DNA from: Paenibacillus pabuli
GTDB taxonomy: Bacteria; Bacillota; Bacilli; Paenibacillales; Paenibacillaceae
Reading direction: 5' to 3'
Assembly: GCF_023101145.1 (NCBI RefSeq)
Contig: NZ_CP073714.1
Location: 7,378,001-7,442,000, forward strand
DNA: 64,000 nucleotides
Positions 1-7,696 of this stretch are shown here, piece by piece. The position numbers and the translations under genes are program-made. Under the pieces are notes generated by a model, which worked only from the letters and a program-made list of their open reading frames with translations, was not told the origin of the DNA and did not search any database. The first letter of the stretch is position 1. Every line of letters begins with the position of its first letter.

Positions 1-15
1 ACTTCTTTTGATCAT

Positions 16-45
16 TTGACGATTTCCAGCGTAAAACAGTAGAAT
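16..45 (+). promoter_or_regulatory. Candidate sigma-A promoter of the TetR gene
   Basis: A TTGACG -35 element and a TAGAAT -10 element are separated by 18 bp and lie about 60 bp before the TetR-family start codon. Only the sequence match supports it. Confidence 0.45.
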
Positions 46-103
46 GACGATAAGAAACACGGTTTCCGTTAAACAACAATATGGATGTATGAGGATGAGA
101 TAG

Positions 104-763
104 ATGAAAGATCACAATTCGGGTTCCAAAGAATCCGCTCACACGGTCACTACCTTTCAGGAAGCCAGACTCCAGCACTCCGAAAACCTGCGCCAAAATA
201 TTGTGCAGGCCGCCGCATCCTTGCTGCAAGAGCACGGTCCCGAAGCCGTCACGGTTCGGCGCGTGGCAGAACGAATGGAGTGCTCTACCAAAATCATATA
301 TAACCTCTTCGGCAAGAAAGAAGGGTTAGCCAAATACCTATACATGGAGGGGTGTACCCTCCTGTCCCAATCGTTTGAAGCCGTGCCTCAGCAAGCATCA
401 TTCGAGAATTATTTTCGCGATCTCGCTTATGCCTACTGGGATTTTGGAATTACACAATCCAGCTTCTATCAGCTGATGTTTGGCGGTTCATTTGCAGAAT
501 TCAAACCAGATGCAGAGAGTCTGCAAGGAACAGCAACTGCTCTCAAACAAATTACGTCCCTGGTTGCGGCCGCAATAGAGCAGGGAATCCTTAAGGAGAA
601 CGATCTCCTGCTTGCAGTCCGTATGATCTGGGCCCCTCTGCATGGTGTCGTCCATCTGTACCTGGGAGGCCATATTGAGAGTGAAGAAGCCGCCAAAAGG
701 CTATATGATCATACGTTGTCCATGGTCATCCTTTCCCTTGTTGGGGTATCTTCCAATGGCTAA
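104..763 (+). CDS. TetR/AcrR family transcriptional regulator
   Basis: This 219-residue protein is a one-component repressor of the TetR type. A helix-turn-helix DNA-binding domain spans about residues 26-72, with the typical VTVRRVAERMECSTKIIYNLF recognition region followed by KKEGL. The remaining roughly 140 residues form the helical ligand-binding domain, of the WHG-like C-terminal type. A GAGG motif about 10 bp upstream supports the start. The gene converges with the flavin-dependent monooxygenase gene and shares a terminator with it, so the target may be itself or a gene beyond the left edge. Ligand unknown. Confidence 0.9.
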   Translation: MKDHNSGSKESAHTVTTFQEARLQHSENLRQNIVQAAASLLQEHGPEAVTVRRVAERMECSTKIIYNLFGKKEGLAKYLYMEGCTLLSQSFEAVPQQASFENYFRDLAYAYWDFGITQSSFYQLMFGGSFAEFKPDAESLQGTATALKQITSLVAAAIEQGILKENDLLLAVRMIWAPLHGVVHLYLGGHIESEEAAKRLYDHTLSMVILSLVGVSSNG

Positions 764-790
764 GCCATGAATTGATAAGGAAAGGAAACG

Positions 791-840
791 AAAAAAGGAG
801 CAGGCACTTCATCGCTTGGATGAAGGGCATGCTCCTTTTA
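791..840. terminator. Bidirectional terminator
   Basis: A long stem (AAAGGAGCA paired with TGCTCCTTT, extended by CTTCATC/GATGAAG) around a GCTTG loop, with A and T runs on its two sides, sits between the convergent TetR and monooxygenase genes. Confidence 0.85.
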
Positions 841-872
841 TTAATTAGATCTATAAGGGATACCATTACCAA

Positions 873-1934
873 TTAACGTGCGGTTTCGTTCTCAGCTTCC
901 CAACGCGAGATTTCAGCACGAACTTTCGGCGCTACCTCTTTACCGAGTAACTCAATGGCTCTCATTACATCCTCATGCGGCATCGTGCCGAGGGGAGTGT
1001 GTAACATGAAGCGTGTGATACCCACTTCTTTGCGCAGGTAGATAATCTTCTGAGCAACGGTATCCACATCACCCACATACAATGCGCCTTCCAGACTACG
1101 TGCAGCGTCAAAGGTTGCACGGCTATAGTGTCCCCAGCCACGTTCCCGGCCCAGTATGTTCATAACCGCTTGAGCTGGTGGGAAAAATTTCTCTACCGCT
1201 TCATCGGTTGTATCCGCGATGAACCCATGAGAGTGAGAAGCCACAGTCAGCTTGGAAGCATCATGTCCCGCGTGTGCGGCTGCTTTCTTGTACAGTTCCA
1301 CCAGTGGTGCAAATTGAACAGGACGACCACCAATAATGGCGAGTACAAGCGGTAATCCAAGCAGACCTGCGCGGACAACCGATTCCTGATTACCGCCACT
1401 GCCGATCCATACTGGCAGTTTTTCCTGTACCGGGCGCGGGTAAATGCCCAGATTGTTAAAGGAAGGGCGGTGTTTGCCTTCCCAGGTTACTTTTTCTGAA
1501 TCACGCAGCTTGAGCAGCAAATCCAATTTCTCGTCAAATAGCTCATCATAGTCGTTCAGATCATAGCCAAACAATGGGAACGATTCGATGAATGATCCCC
1601 GCCCTGCCATAATCTCCGCACGTCCGTTCGAAATGCCGTCGAGTGTTGCAAAATCCTGAAATACCCGTACTGGATCATCCGATGACAGCACCGTAACTGC
1701 ACTGGTCAGGCGGATATTTTTGGTCTGTGAAGCTGCAGCTGCCAGAATGACAGCTGGTGATGAAGCGGCATAGTCAGCGCGATGGTGTTCTCCAACGCCA
1801 TACACATCCAGCCCCACCTGATCTGCCAAAACAATCTCTTCAACAACGTCGCGAATACGCTGTGCATGACTTATAAGTTCTCCTGTTTTTACATCCGGGT
1901 TCGTCTCCACAAATGTACTGATTCCGATTTCCAT
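873..1934 (-). CDS. LLM class flavin-dependent oxidoreductase
   Basis: This 353-residue protein is a luciferase-like, FMN-dependent monooxygenase with a TIM-barrel fold, probably cytosolic. Visible family features are the N-terminal EIGISTF strand, GVGEHHRADYAASSP near residue 46, LTSAVTVLSSDDPVRVFQDFATLD and the phosphate-binding GRAEIMAGRGSF loop. Length is normal for the family. AGGGAGGA lies 7 bp before the ATG. It appears monocistronic, with a terminator on each side. The substrate cannot be read from sequence; many members of this group act on small organics such as aldehydes, sulfonates or xenobiotics. Confidence 0.9.
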   Translation of the reverse strand: MEIGISTFVETNPDVKTGELISHAQRIRDVVEEIVLADQVGLDVYGVGEHHRADYAASSPAVILAAAASQTKNIRLTSAVTVLSSDDPVRVFQDFATLDGISNGRAEIMAGRGSFIESFPLFGYDLNDYDELFDEKLDLLLKLRDSEKVTWEGKHRPSFNNLGIYPRPVQEKLPVWIGSGGNQESVVRAGLLGLPLVLAIIGGRPVQFAPLVELYKKAAAHAGHDASKLTVASHSHGFIADTTDEAVEKFFPPAQAVMNILGRERGWGHYSRATFDAARSLEGALYVGDVDTVAQKIIYLRKEVGITRFMLHTPLGTMPHEDVMRAIELLGKEVAPKVRAEISRWEAENETAR

Positions 1935-2041
1935 TGTCTATTCCTCCCTGTTATGAAGCGATCCGTCGTTCATCTAACCTATTGTAAGTAGATCACCTTT
2001 TGTTATTTATCTTAATATTGAACTATTTTGAGGAAAAATAC

Positions 2042-2071
2042 AAGTGCCCTCTGTTTCCAGAGGACACTTTT
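2042..2071. terminator. Hairpin terminator
   Basis: AAGTGcCCTCTG and CAGAGGaCACTT pair around a short loop and are followed by a T run. It ends the methyltransferase transcript (minus strand), just downstream of that gene's stop codon. Confidence 0.75.
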
Positions 2072-2107
2072 GTGCAATATTCTTCTCAGAATCCAATGAT
2101 TTCATGA

Positions 2108-2920
2108 TTATTTCTTTTTTCCAATGTACAGCAGATGAGACGAGATTCCCAATATCGACGGGTCTTTGGCCGCCTCAATCATGTACTGGATTAACTCTTC
2201 GTATTCTCCGCGATCTTTCCAATATTGCTGCTGCTCTTCTGTGAGCATAGCTCTCAGACTGGAAGATCCAATCAGGTCTACTGTCTCAAATCCGTGCTGC
2301 TCCATAAATGGGTTAATATCCTGAATGTTGAAATAGTACGCTCCTGTAAACCGTCCTTGATCCGTATGATCAAATGTCCCCTTTTCCCCAAAAGAACGAA
2401 TGGCTTTCATGTGGTCATGTGGCTTCCATTGCTGCGGGAATTGCAAAGACGTAATGCCCATCCGCATCCGGCTCTGCATCGCTACAAACACGGTCCCCCC
2501 ACGCTTGGTGACCCGATGCAGCTCCCGTACAGCAGCCACCCGCTCTTCTTCTGTCTGCAAATGATACAGCGGCCCCAGCATCAGAGACGCCTCATATGTC
2601 TCATCTGCAATACCGTTCAGATGGGTCGCATCCAATACATGAAATCCGTCAAACTGCTGTATCAGATCCATTTCCTTTGCCTTCTGCCGGGCCATATTAA
2701 CAGATGCAGGGGTCAGGTCTGACAGCGTGACACGGTATCCGAGTTTGGCAAGCTCCATCGCATATTTTCCGGGTCCTGCGCCATTGTCCAGCACAAGTCC
2801 GGCTGCCGGAAGTGACTCTCGGATATAATGCATGTTAATGATAAACTCCAGCGGTTCTCGATCCAGCCTTCCCCACTCGTCAAATCTGGAATAATACTCA
2901 ATCACACGTGATCTTTCCAT
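2108..2920 (-). CDS. Class I SAM-dependent methyltransferase, T-box controlled
   Basis: A 270-residue methyltransferase with a Rossmann fold. Motif I is VLDNGAGPGKYAMELAKLGY near residue 45, followed by LSDLTPASVNMARQKA and the LMLGPLYHLQTEEER strand. The ATG at 2920 is preferred over one 48 bp upstream because AGGTG lies at the right distance and the homology-like sequence begins there. The gene begins about 40 bp after the terminator of a T-box leader, so expression should rise when a specific uncharged tRNA accumulates. That control is typical of amino-acid synthesis, transport or tRNA-charging genes, so this enzyme may act on an amino acid, tRNA or related metabolite. Actual substrate unknown. 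Confidence 0.88.
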   Translation of the reverse strand: MERSRVIEYYSRFDEWGRLDREPLEFIINMHYIRESLPAAGLVLDNGAGPGKYAMELAKLGYRVTLSDLTPASVNMARQKAKEMDLIQQFDGFHVLDATHLNGIADETYEASLMLGPLYHLQTEEERVAAVRELHRVTKRGGTVFVAMQSRMRMGITSLQFPQQWKPHDHMKAIRSFGEKGTFDHTDQGRFTGAYYFNIQDINPFMEQHGFETVDLIGSSSLRAMLTEEQQQYWKDRGEYEELIQYMIEAAKDPSILGISSHLLYIGKKK

Positions 2921-2960
2921 GATTCTGCACCTGCCTTTTCTCAACATTAAGGCCATATAA

Positions 2961-3000
2961 AAAAACAAAAACCTGCCGCCTCAACTAAGAGGCGACAGGT
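2961..3000 (-). terminator. T-box leader terminator
   Basis: ACCTGTCGCCTC and GAGGCGGCAGGT form a 12-bp stem followed by a run of Ts. It competes with the antiterminator formed by the T-box sequence. Confidence 0.85.
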
Positions 3001-3318
3001 CTGACCTTCGCGGTACCACTCTTCTTGATCTATGAACAGGATTGGATACATCATGCTCCAACCTACCCTGCCATAACATCTCAGGACCTGATGACGGAGG
3101 TTAACCGTCAGGATCTACATGAAGTCAGCGTATAGCATCATTTTCAACATCCAGCCCTTTGTGCGCTGAGCAATGACGATACTCACGTAACTACGGTTCG
3201 ATTCTGCTGCTCACAGGTGAGTTGGGGATAGGTTGGACTGCCTTTCACCAAATCGACAGTTCTCTGGACCAAACCTTAAACCTTATTACTCCTGATCATT
3301 GCATTTGACTGTTAAATT
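2961..3318 (-). promoter_or_regulatory. T-box riboswitch leader
   Basis: Read on the minus strand, the leader has a GGAGTAAT Stem I start (about 3292), a distal AGAGA bulge with a TTTGGTGAAAGG loop, a GAA...AGTA Stem II region, and the conserved T-box AAGAGTGGTACCGCG at about 3025-3010, followed by a terminator. UGGU in the T-box would pair with a tRNA ending ACCA, which means an A discriminator base. A CUC triplet followed by A at 3221-3219 could be the specifier, pointing to leucine, but I could not fold Stem I with certainty. The specifier call is tentative; the T-box call itself is strong. Confidence 0.9.
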
Positions 3319-3324
3319 TTATCC

Positions 3325-3354
3325 AGTATAGTACTTCTAAATATTTCCTGTCAA
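3325..3354 (-). promoter_or_regulatory. Sigma-A promoter of the T-box operon
   Basis: A perfect TTGACA -35 (3354-3349) and TATACT -10 (3330-3325) are separated by 18 bp. The start point would fall near 3318, just before T-box Stem I. Confidence 0.75.
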
Positions 3355-3407
3355 TTCATTTCAAATAAATTACTGGACTTTTCTCATCTCAATTACATCA
3401 AGCAGCT

Positions 3408-5069
3408 CTACTTCTTTTTCTCTTCCAGTTGCACAGCTACTTCACGCTCCGGTTCTTCTGTGCTGTACATCCACGGATATACGATTGCCGTATCCGATGA
3501 GTACTTCTCATAGCGATCAATGCCCAGGTTTTTTCCGTCACCGGCAAATTGAGTTTTGGCCGGAGTACCATAACTTCGTTTTCCCTTTTGAATCGTATAG
3601 GTCTGATTAATTCCCCCAAAATGCAGATCATCACTATATCTCTCCACGTACAAATCACCGTCCTTGCGGTAGTATGTCCAATGGATTATAGAACCGCCCA
3701 GATTTGAATCAAGGTACTGTGGTTTCTCACTAATCGCGGATAACGTAACTGGCTCAAATTCACCCTCAAAATAATTGACTTTATGATGGGCATAAAGAGT
3801 CATTGGTGTATCTGGATTGATTTCCAGACCAGCGCTCACTTCAAAACGTAGTTCCTGTTCATGCTTCGAATCCTCTGACAGCCATACTCCTCCATCTAGC
3901 TTGGCACCATTCACATCAAGTGTGTATCTCAAATAGGGTAGTTGCAAGAACGGTTCATTATGGGCAAGGGTCACCCTGATTTGGGTAGGTGTAATGATCG
4001 CTTCCTTAACGATCACTCCATCCGATTGCTGATCCAGAGGGATATTCAGCACTCTTTTACTCGTACCACTAAGCATCTCTGTTTTATCCAGACGAATACC
4101 GATATCCAGCGATTGATCCATTTTGCTATCTTCTTTACTGTAAGCAAGCACATACGATGATGCTTGTTGCTTCAACGTCTCCAGGTTATAGAACTGTTCT
4201 GATATATATTCACCATGTTCTCCAGGCTTACCGTTTATACTCGGTGCATTCTCCTCTACCATCTGTCCTTTCTGATCGTATATCTTTATATACGGAAAGG
4301 CATAGTCACGAACCTCTGCTTGATCAAAGGTTAATGATGTAGACAACATCATCTTATTTTGCTTCTCGTTGAATGCGCTCACTACAAGTTCACCCAAACC
4401 ATCCTTGTTGATATGGAACACCTGGGATTGTGGCTGTAAAGGATCTAGGGTAATTTCCTTTTCTTCAGGAACTAACACTTGGATTCCACCTACAGTGAAG
4501 TCAACATTTGCTTCTTTTTCTGATGGTGTCCACTCCGTCTCAAAGTACCCTTTAAACTTGCCCTCGGTCTGATCAAGAACATGATAGTACCTGCCTTTGA
4601 TCAGCTTGCCGCTCTCGTCCCGCAGGCCAATAGAAGGGAATCTTACGGTATCACCTTTATACTTACCAGGGTCCAGAGAATACAAAATAACCGTGCGATT
4701 ATCATCGGAAAAGGCTGTATCCAGCGTTAATGTTACCCCTTTTACTGTCACGGACTGATTCAGTTTCTGTCCAAGCTCCTTTTGCATGGCATTCTGGATA
4801 CCACTGCGGTGATTTAAAAGATCACCCCAATTATAGTGGACTGCTGCATATACCGGCGTCGCCATGAGAATAACTGCAGCGGTTCCGATCAGTGCAGTCT
4901 TTTTCCATTTGAAGTGCTGTGGCACATATGCTTTATTCTCTGATACATGAAGTTCAGGGCAGCGCTCCTGATCCTGCCCTATCTGATCCCACATGGCATC
5001 GAAATCGGGATAGCGAATATCTGCATCATTTTTCAGATGACGAGACAACAGATTTTCCGTATGCTTCAC
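3408..5069 (-). CDS. DUF4179 domain anti-sigma factor-like membrane protein
   Basis: This 553-residue protein has a cytoplasmic N-terminal segment of about 55 residues, one membrane helix (about 57-77, TALIGTAAVILMATPVYAAV) and a large extracytoplasmic region with the DUF4179 pattern GVTLTLDTAFSDDNRTVILYS and further beta-rich sequence. The family is found next to ECF sigma factors and is taken to act as their anti-sigma factor. The gene starts at a GTG (AAGGGGA upstream) inside the 3' end of the sigma gene with a 44-bp overlap, which indicates translational coupling. The signal sensed is unknown; the large outer domain suggests an envelope cue. Confidence 0.85.
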   Translation of the reverse strand: MKHTENLLSRHLKNDADIRYPDFDAMWDQIGQDQERCPELHVSENKAYVPQHFKWKKTALIGTAAVILMATPVYAAVHYNWGDLLNHRSGIQNAMQKELGQKLNQSVTVKGVTLTLDTAFSDDNRTVILYSLDPGKYKGDTVRFPSIGLRDESGKLIKGRYYHVLDQTEGKFKGYFETEWTPSEKEANVDFTVGGIQVLVPEEKEITLDPLQPQSQVFHINKDGLGELVVSAFNEKQNKMMLSTSLTFDQAEVRDYAFPYIKIYDQKGQMVEENAPSINGKPGEHGEYISEQFYNLETLKQQASSYVLAYSKEDSKMDQSLDIGIRLDKTEMLSGTSKRVLNIPLDQQSDGVIVKEAIITPTQIRVTLAHNEPFLQLPYLRYTLDVNGAKLDGGVWLSEDSKHEQELRFEVSAGLEINPDTPMTLYAHHKVNYFEGEFEPVTLSAISEKPQYLDSNLGGSIIHWTYYRKDGDLYVERYSDDLHFGGINQTYTIQKGKRSYGTPAKTQFAGDGKNLGIDRYEKYSSDTAIVYPWMYSTEEPEREVAVQLEEKKK

Positions 5070-5583
5070 TATACATTTCCCCTTTCTGATGTTGCTTTCT
5101 GGCTTGATCCCATTTTTTCCTAAGCAATCGAATTCCCTTATAAACTCTTGACTTCACCGTACCCAGTGGTACTTCAAGAATCTCTGCAGCTTCGGATAAA
5201 CTTAATTCATTCATATAACGCAGCAGAATCGCTGAACGTATTTTCTCAGGCAGCTCATGAACCCATTGTGCCCAGACCTCGGACTCCTCCACATGCTCGA
5301 TCAACGTATCAACCGGATCAGCGATTCGTTGAGGCGTGAGAATAAACTGCTTTTTCTCCCGCTGCTTGGCTGTGCGCTCCTTCTTCAGAAAGTTAAGACA
5401 ATGATTCACCGTAATTCTCATCAGCCATGTCTTCATGTACTCAACCTTCTGCCAATCCTGACGAAACACCGTAATAAAGACATCGTGGCATACATCTTCT
5501 GCATCCTGAGCATGGTGGAGCATGTAGTAGCAGGTTCGGTACACATCCTTGTTGTACATTTCAAACAATTCCTTTTCGTTCAA
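5026..5583 (-). CDS. ECF-type RNA polymerase sigma factor
   Basis: Sigma-70 region 2 (about residues 10-75, with YYMLHHAQDAEDVCHDVFITVF) and region 4 (about 110-165, with LPEKIRSAILLRYMNELSLSE and VPLGTVKSRVYKG) identify an ECF sigma factor of about 185 residues. I place the start at TTG 5583, since GGAGG lies 8 bp before it. The longer frame starting with ATG at 5631 would put that GGAGG inside the gene and would begin upstream of the likely transcription start. It overlaps the DUF4179 gene downstream, its probable anti-sigma partner. Confidence 0.9.
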   Translation of the reverse strand: MNEKELFEMYNKDVYRTCYYMLHHAQDAEDVCHDVFITVFRQDWQKVEYMKTWLMRITVNHCLNFLKKERTAKQREKKQFILTPQRIADPVDTLIEHVEESEVWAQWVHELPEKIRSAILLRYMNELSLSEAAEILEVPLGTVKSRVYKGIRLLRKKWDQARKQHQKGEMYSEAYGKSVVSSSEK

Positions 5584-5626
5584 AAGCTTTACCTCCTCTC
5601 TCTGCATCAGCCTTTTCAAATCTATA

Positions 5627-5652
5627 GACAAAGCCGATCCTTCAAAGGTTCA
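5627..5652 (-). promoter_or_regulatory. Possible autoregulated ECF promoter
   Basis: On the minus strand TGAACC and TGTC are separated by 16 bp, close to the TGAAAC-N16-CGTC layout of ECF promoters, and sit about 45 bp before the TTG start of the sigma gene. Confidence 0.35.
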
Positions 5653-5675
5653 TTCTTACCCTTTCTCCACTCAAC

Positions 5676-5722
5676 AAAAAAGAACCTTCACTTCCACAGC
5701 ATTGCAGAAATGAACGTTCTTT
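5676..5722 (-). terminator. Terminator of the PhnA-like gene
   Basis: On the minus strand AAAGAACGTTCA pairs imperfectly with TGAAGGTTCTTT and is followed by six Ts. It lies about 55 bp past the stop codon of the zinc-ribbon gene. Confidence 0.6.
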
Positions 5723-5777
5723 ATGGTTTAAGACAAGCTCAGTAACATGGCAATCCAGCGTACCTAAAGGAAGGATG

Positions 5778-6119
5778 CTAGATTTTTTTCACAAACTCGG
5801 ACTTCAACTTCATCGCGCCCAGACTGTCGATTTTGCAATCGATGTCATGGTCACCGTCAATCAGACGGATGTTTTTGACTTTGGTGCCCTGCTTAACTAC
5901 CAGCGAGCTGCCTTTCACTTTCAAATCCTTAATGACCGTAACGGTATCGCCATCATTCAACACATTACCATTCGAATCACGTACTACTTTCGTTTCTTCC
6001 GTATTTTCTTGTTCGGACGCTAGCGCCCATTCGTGCGCACATTCTGGACACACCAACAGGTTACCGTCCTCGTAAGTGTATTCGGAATTACATTTGGGGC
6101 AGTTAGGCAAATTAGACAT
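5778..6119 (-). CDS. PhnA/YjdM-type zinc ribbon protein
   Basis: A 113-residue protein with an N-terminal zinc ribbon (CPKC near residue 7 and CPEC near residue 25) and a C-terminal PhnA domain (GNVLNDGDTVTVIKDLKVKGSS, then VKNIRLIDGDHDIDCKI). Members are often labelled alkylphosphonate utilisation protein, but that function is not established and no phosphonate genes are nearby. ATG 6119 is chosen because the ATG 18 bp upstream lies within the GGAGAG ribosome site. Short monocistronic gene with its own terminator. Confidence 0.9.
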   Translation of the reverse strand: MSNLPNCPKCNSEYTYEDGNLLVCPECAHEWALASEQENTEETKVVRDSNGNVLNDGDTVTVIKDLKVKGSSLVVKQGTKVKNIRLIDGDHDIDCKIDSLGAMKLKSEFVKKI

Positions 6120-6372
6120 ATGTATCAAGCTCTCCATTTCTTTTTATGGCTTCCTCGCAAGTATACGGGAATGCAGTCCATTGTTCCACATAGACCACGG
6201 TGATTAATTGATTTTAAACTAAATTTAAGATTGCCCCGCCCCCTGATTTAAGGAAGATTCCTTATACTGAAGCTCTAGAAGAAAAATGATGGAGCATCAC
6301 AACGAAATACTATTTTCAAAGTCGTGTCTCACACGAATGCTGATATTCATCCTATAAAAGGAGTTTCTACTT

Positions 6373-7527
6373 ATGTCACCCTATGTTTTTCCTGTCCAAA
6401 CGGCTTTCTTTATTTTTGTCCTTGTTGCCATGTTTCTGCTGGTGCCTTGGTTAATCTACGGATATCGGAAAGATGGATTTTTTAGCTGGTCGCGGTTTGG
6501 CGTCAGCTTTTCATTTATTTTCTACTTGCTGGCTGCATATTGTCTGGTTATTCTTCCTTTCCCGACGACTCGTAATACATGTGCACAGCAAGCAGCGGAT
6601 ACCGTATATTACAACCTTGTTCCGTTCACCTTTGTAAAAGATATTATGAAAGAAACGCCAATCATCTGGTCTCAACCCGCCAGCTATATGGGAATGATCC
6701 AGGGCAGAGCTTTTCTGCAGGTTCTGTTCAACATAATGCTTCTCATGCCACTTGGCGTGTATATTCGTTATTTTTGGCAAAAGAGATCGTACTGGAAACA
6801 GGCTTTGTTAAGCGGGTTCGGCTTATCCCTGTTCTTTGAGATTACCCAGATCACCGGCTTCTACGGTTATTATGATTGCCCGTACCGGCTGTTTGACGTG
6901 GATGACCTGTTTCTGAATACTTCAGGAACAGTACTTGGATTCTTCGCAGCGCCCATCCTGCTTGCCCTATTTCCGTCTCGTGCCAGTATTCAGGCGAAGA
7001 GCGAGCAGATTTTGGAACAAAACAAGGTCTATCCTGTGCCTCAATTACTGGCGCTTATCATTGACGGTGTAGTTGTTGTATTCCTGTCCAATCTGATGTC
7101 CATATTCAATTGGAGTAATACAAATGTAATCGTCAGTACGCTAAATACGATGATCGCCATGCTGTTTGTATTTTTCTTTATTCCATCATTACGAGATGGC
7201 AAGACTCCAGGGTCCGCTCTCATGCGGTTTAGATATGTTAACCGGGAGACTGGCGAGCCTTCCAGCGCATCCCTGTTCAAAAGGTTGCTGGCGCTTTACG
7301 TCCCTTGGCTGTTTGTGACCATTGCTCGAATCATAAACGATTATGCTTTGCTAAACAAAAATGCGATGCTCGAGCCCTATAAAATATGGCTCTCTATCGG
7401 CATTGTTGGTTTTCATGTGCTGATTCTCCTGGTATTGTTCGTTCATGTCTTGCTGGTGCTGTTCTCCCGGGGCAAGCGAGCCTTTTACTGTGATGATGTA
7501 TCCAAGACACAAGCATCCCGAAAGTAA
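6373..7527 (+). CDS. VanZ family / RDD domain membrane protein
   Basis: A 384-residue polytopic membrane protein. The N-terminal half matches VanZ-like proteins: hydrophobic helices, the LVPFTFVKDI loop, FNIMLLMPLGVYIRYF and FFEITQITGFYG followed by FDVDDLFLNTSGTVLGFF. The C-terminal half, from about residue 220, is an RDD domain with LIIDGVVVVFLS, FIPSLRDGKTPGSALMRFRYVN and a final hydrophobic pair. AGGAG lies 10 bp before the ATG. VanZ proteins are linked to glycopeptide and lipopeptide tolerance and RDD proteins to ion or osmotic transport, but the role of this fusion is unknown. No van genes are nearby. Confidence 0.85.
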   Translation: MSPYVFPVQTAFFIFVLVAMFLLVPWLIYGYRKDGFFSWSRFGVSFSFIFYLLAAYCLVILPFPTTRNTCAQQAADTVYYNLVPFTFVKDIMKETPIIWSQPASYMGMIQGRAFLQVLFNIMLLMPLGVYIRYFWQKRSYWKQALLSGFGLSLFFEITQITGFYGYYDCPYRLFDVDDLFLNTSGTVLGFFAAPILLALFPSRASIQAKSEQILEQNKVYPVPQLLALIIDGVVVVFLSNLMSIFNWSNTNVIVSTLNTMIAMLFVFFFIPSLRDGKTPGSALMRFRYVNRETGEPSSASLFKRLLALYVPWLFVTIARIINDYALLNKNAMLEPYKIWLSIGIVGFHVLILLVLFVHVLLVLFSRGKRAFYCDDVSKTQASRK

Positions 7528-7620
7528 ATGTGCACTCTGGCCACTCACAGCACATAGGTTCAGGTGAAAAACAGTACCATAGCGTTAGCCATTACAGTCG
7601 GCAGGTTCGATCCATCATAA

Positions 7621-7663
7621 CAAAAGGTGTGCCTCGTCATTGGTTGACGAGGCACACCTTTTA
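7621..7663. terminator. Bidirectional terminator
   Basis: A perfect 18-bp stem, AAAAGGTGTGCCTCGTCA with its complement, closes a short loop between the convergent VanZ and esterase genes. Confidence 0.9.
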
Positions 7664-7696
7664 ATATGTTGAGATGAAGTGCAGATGGGATCAGTT

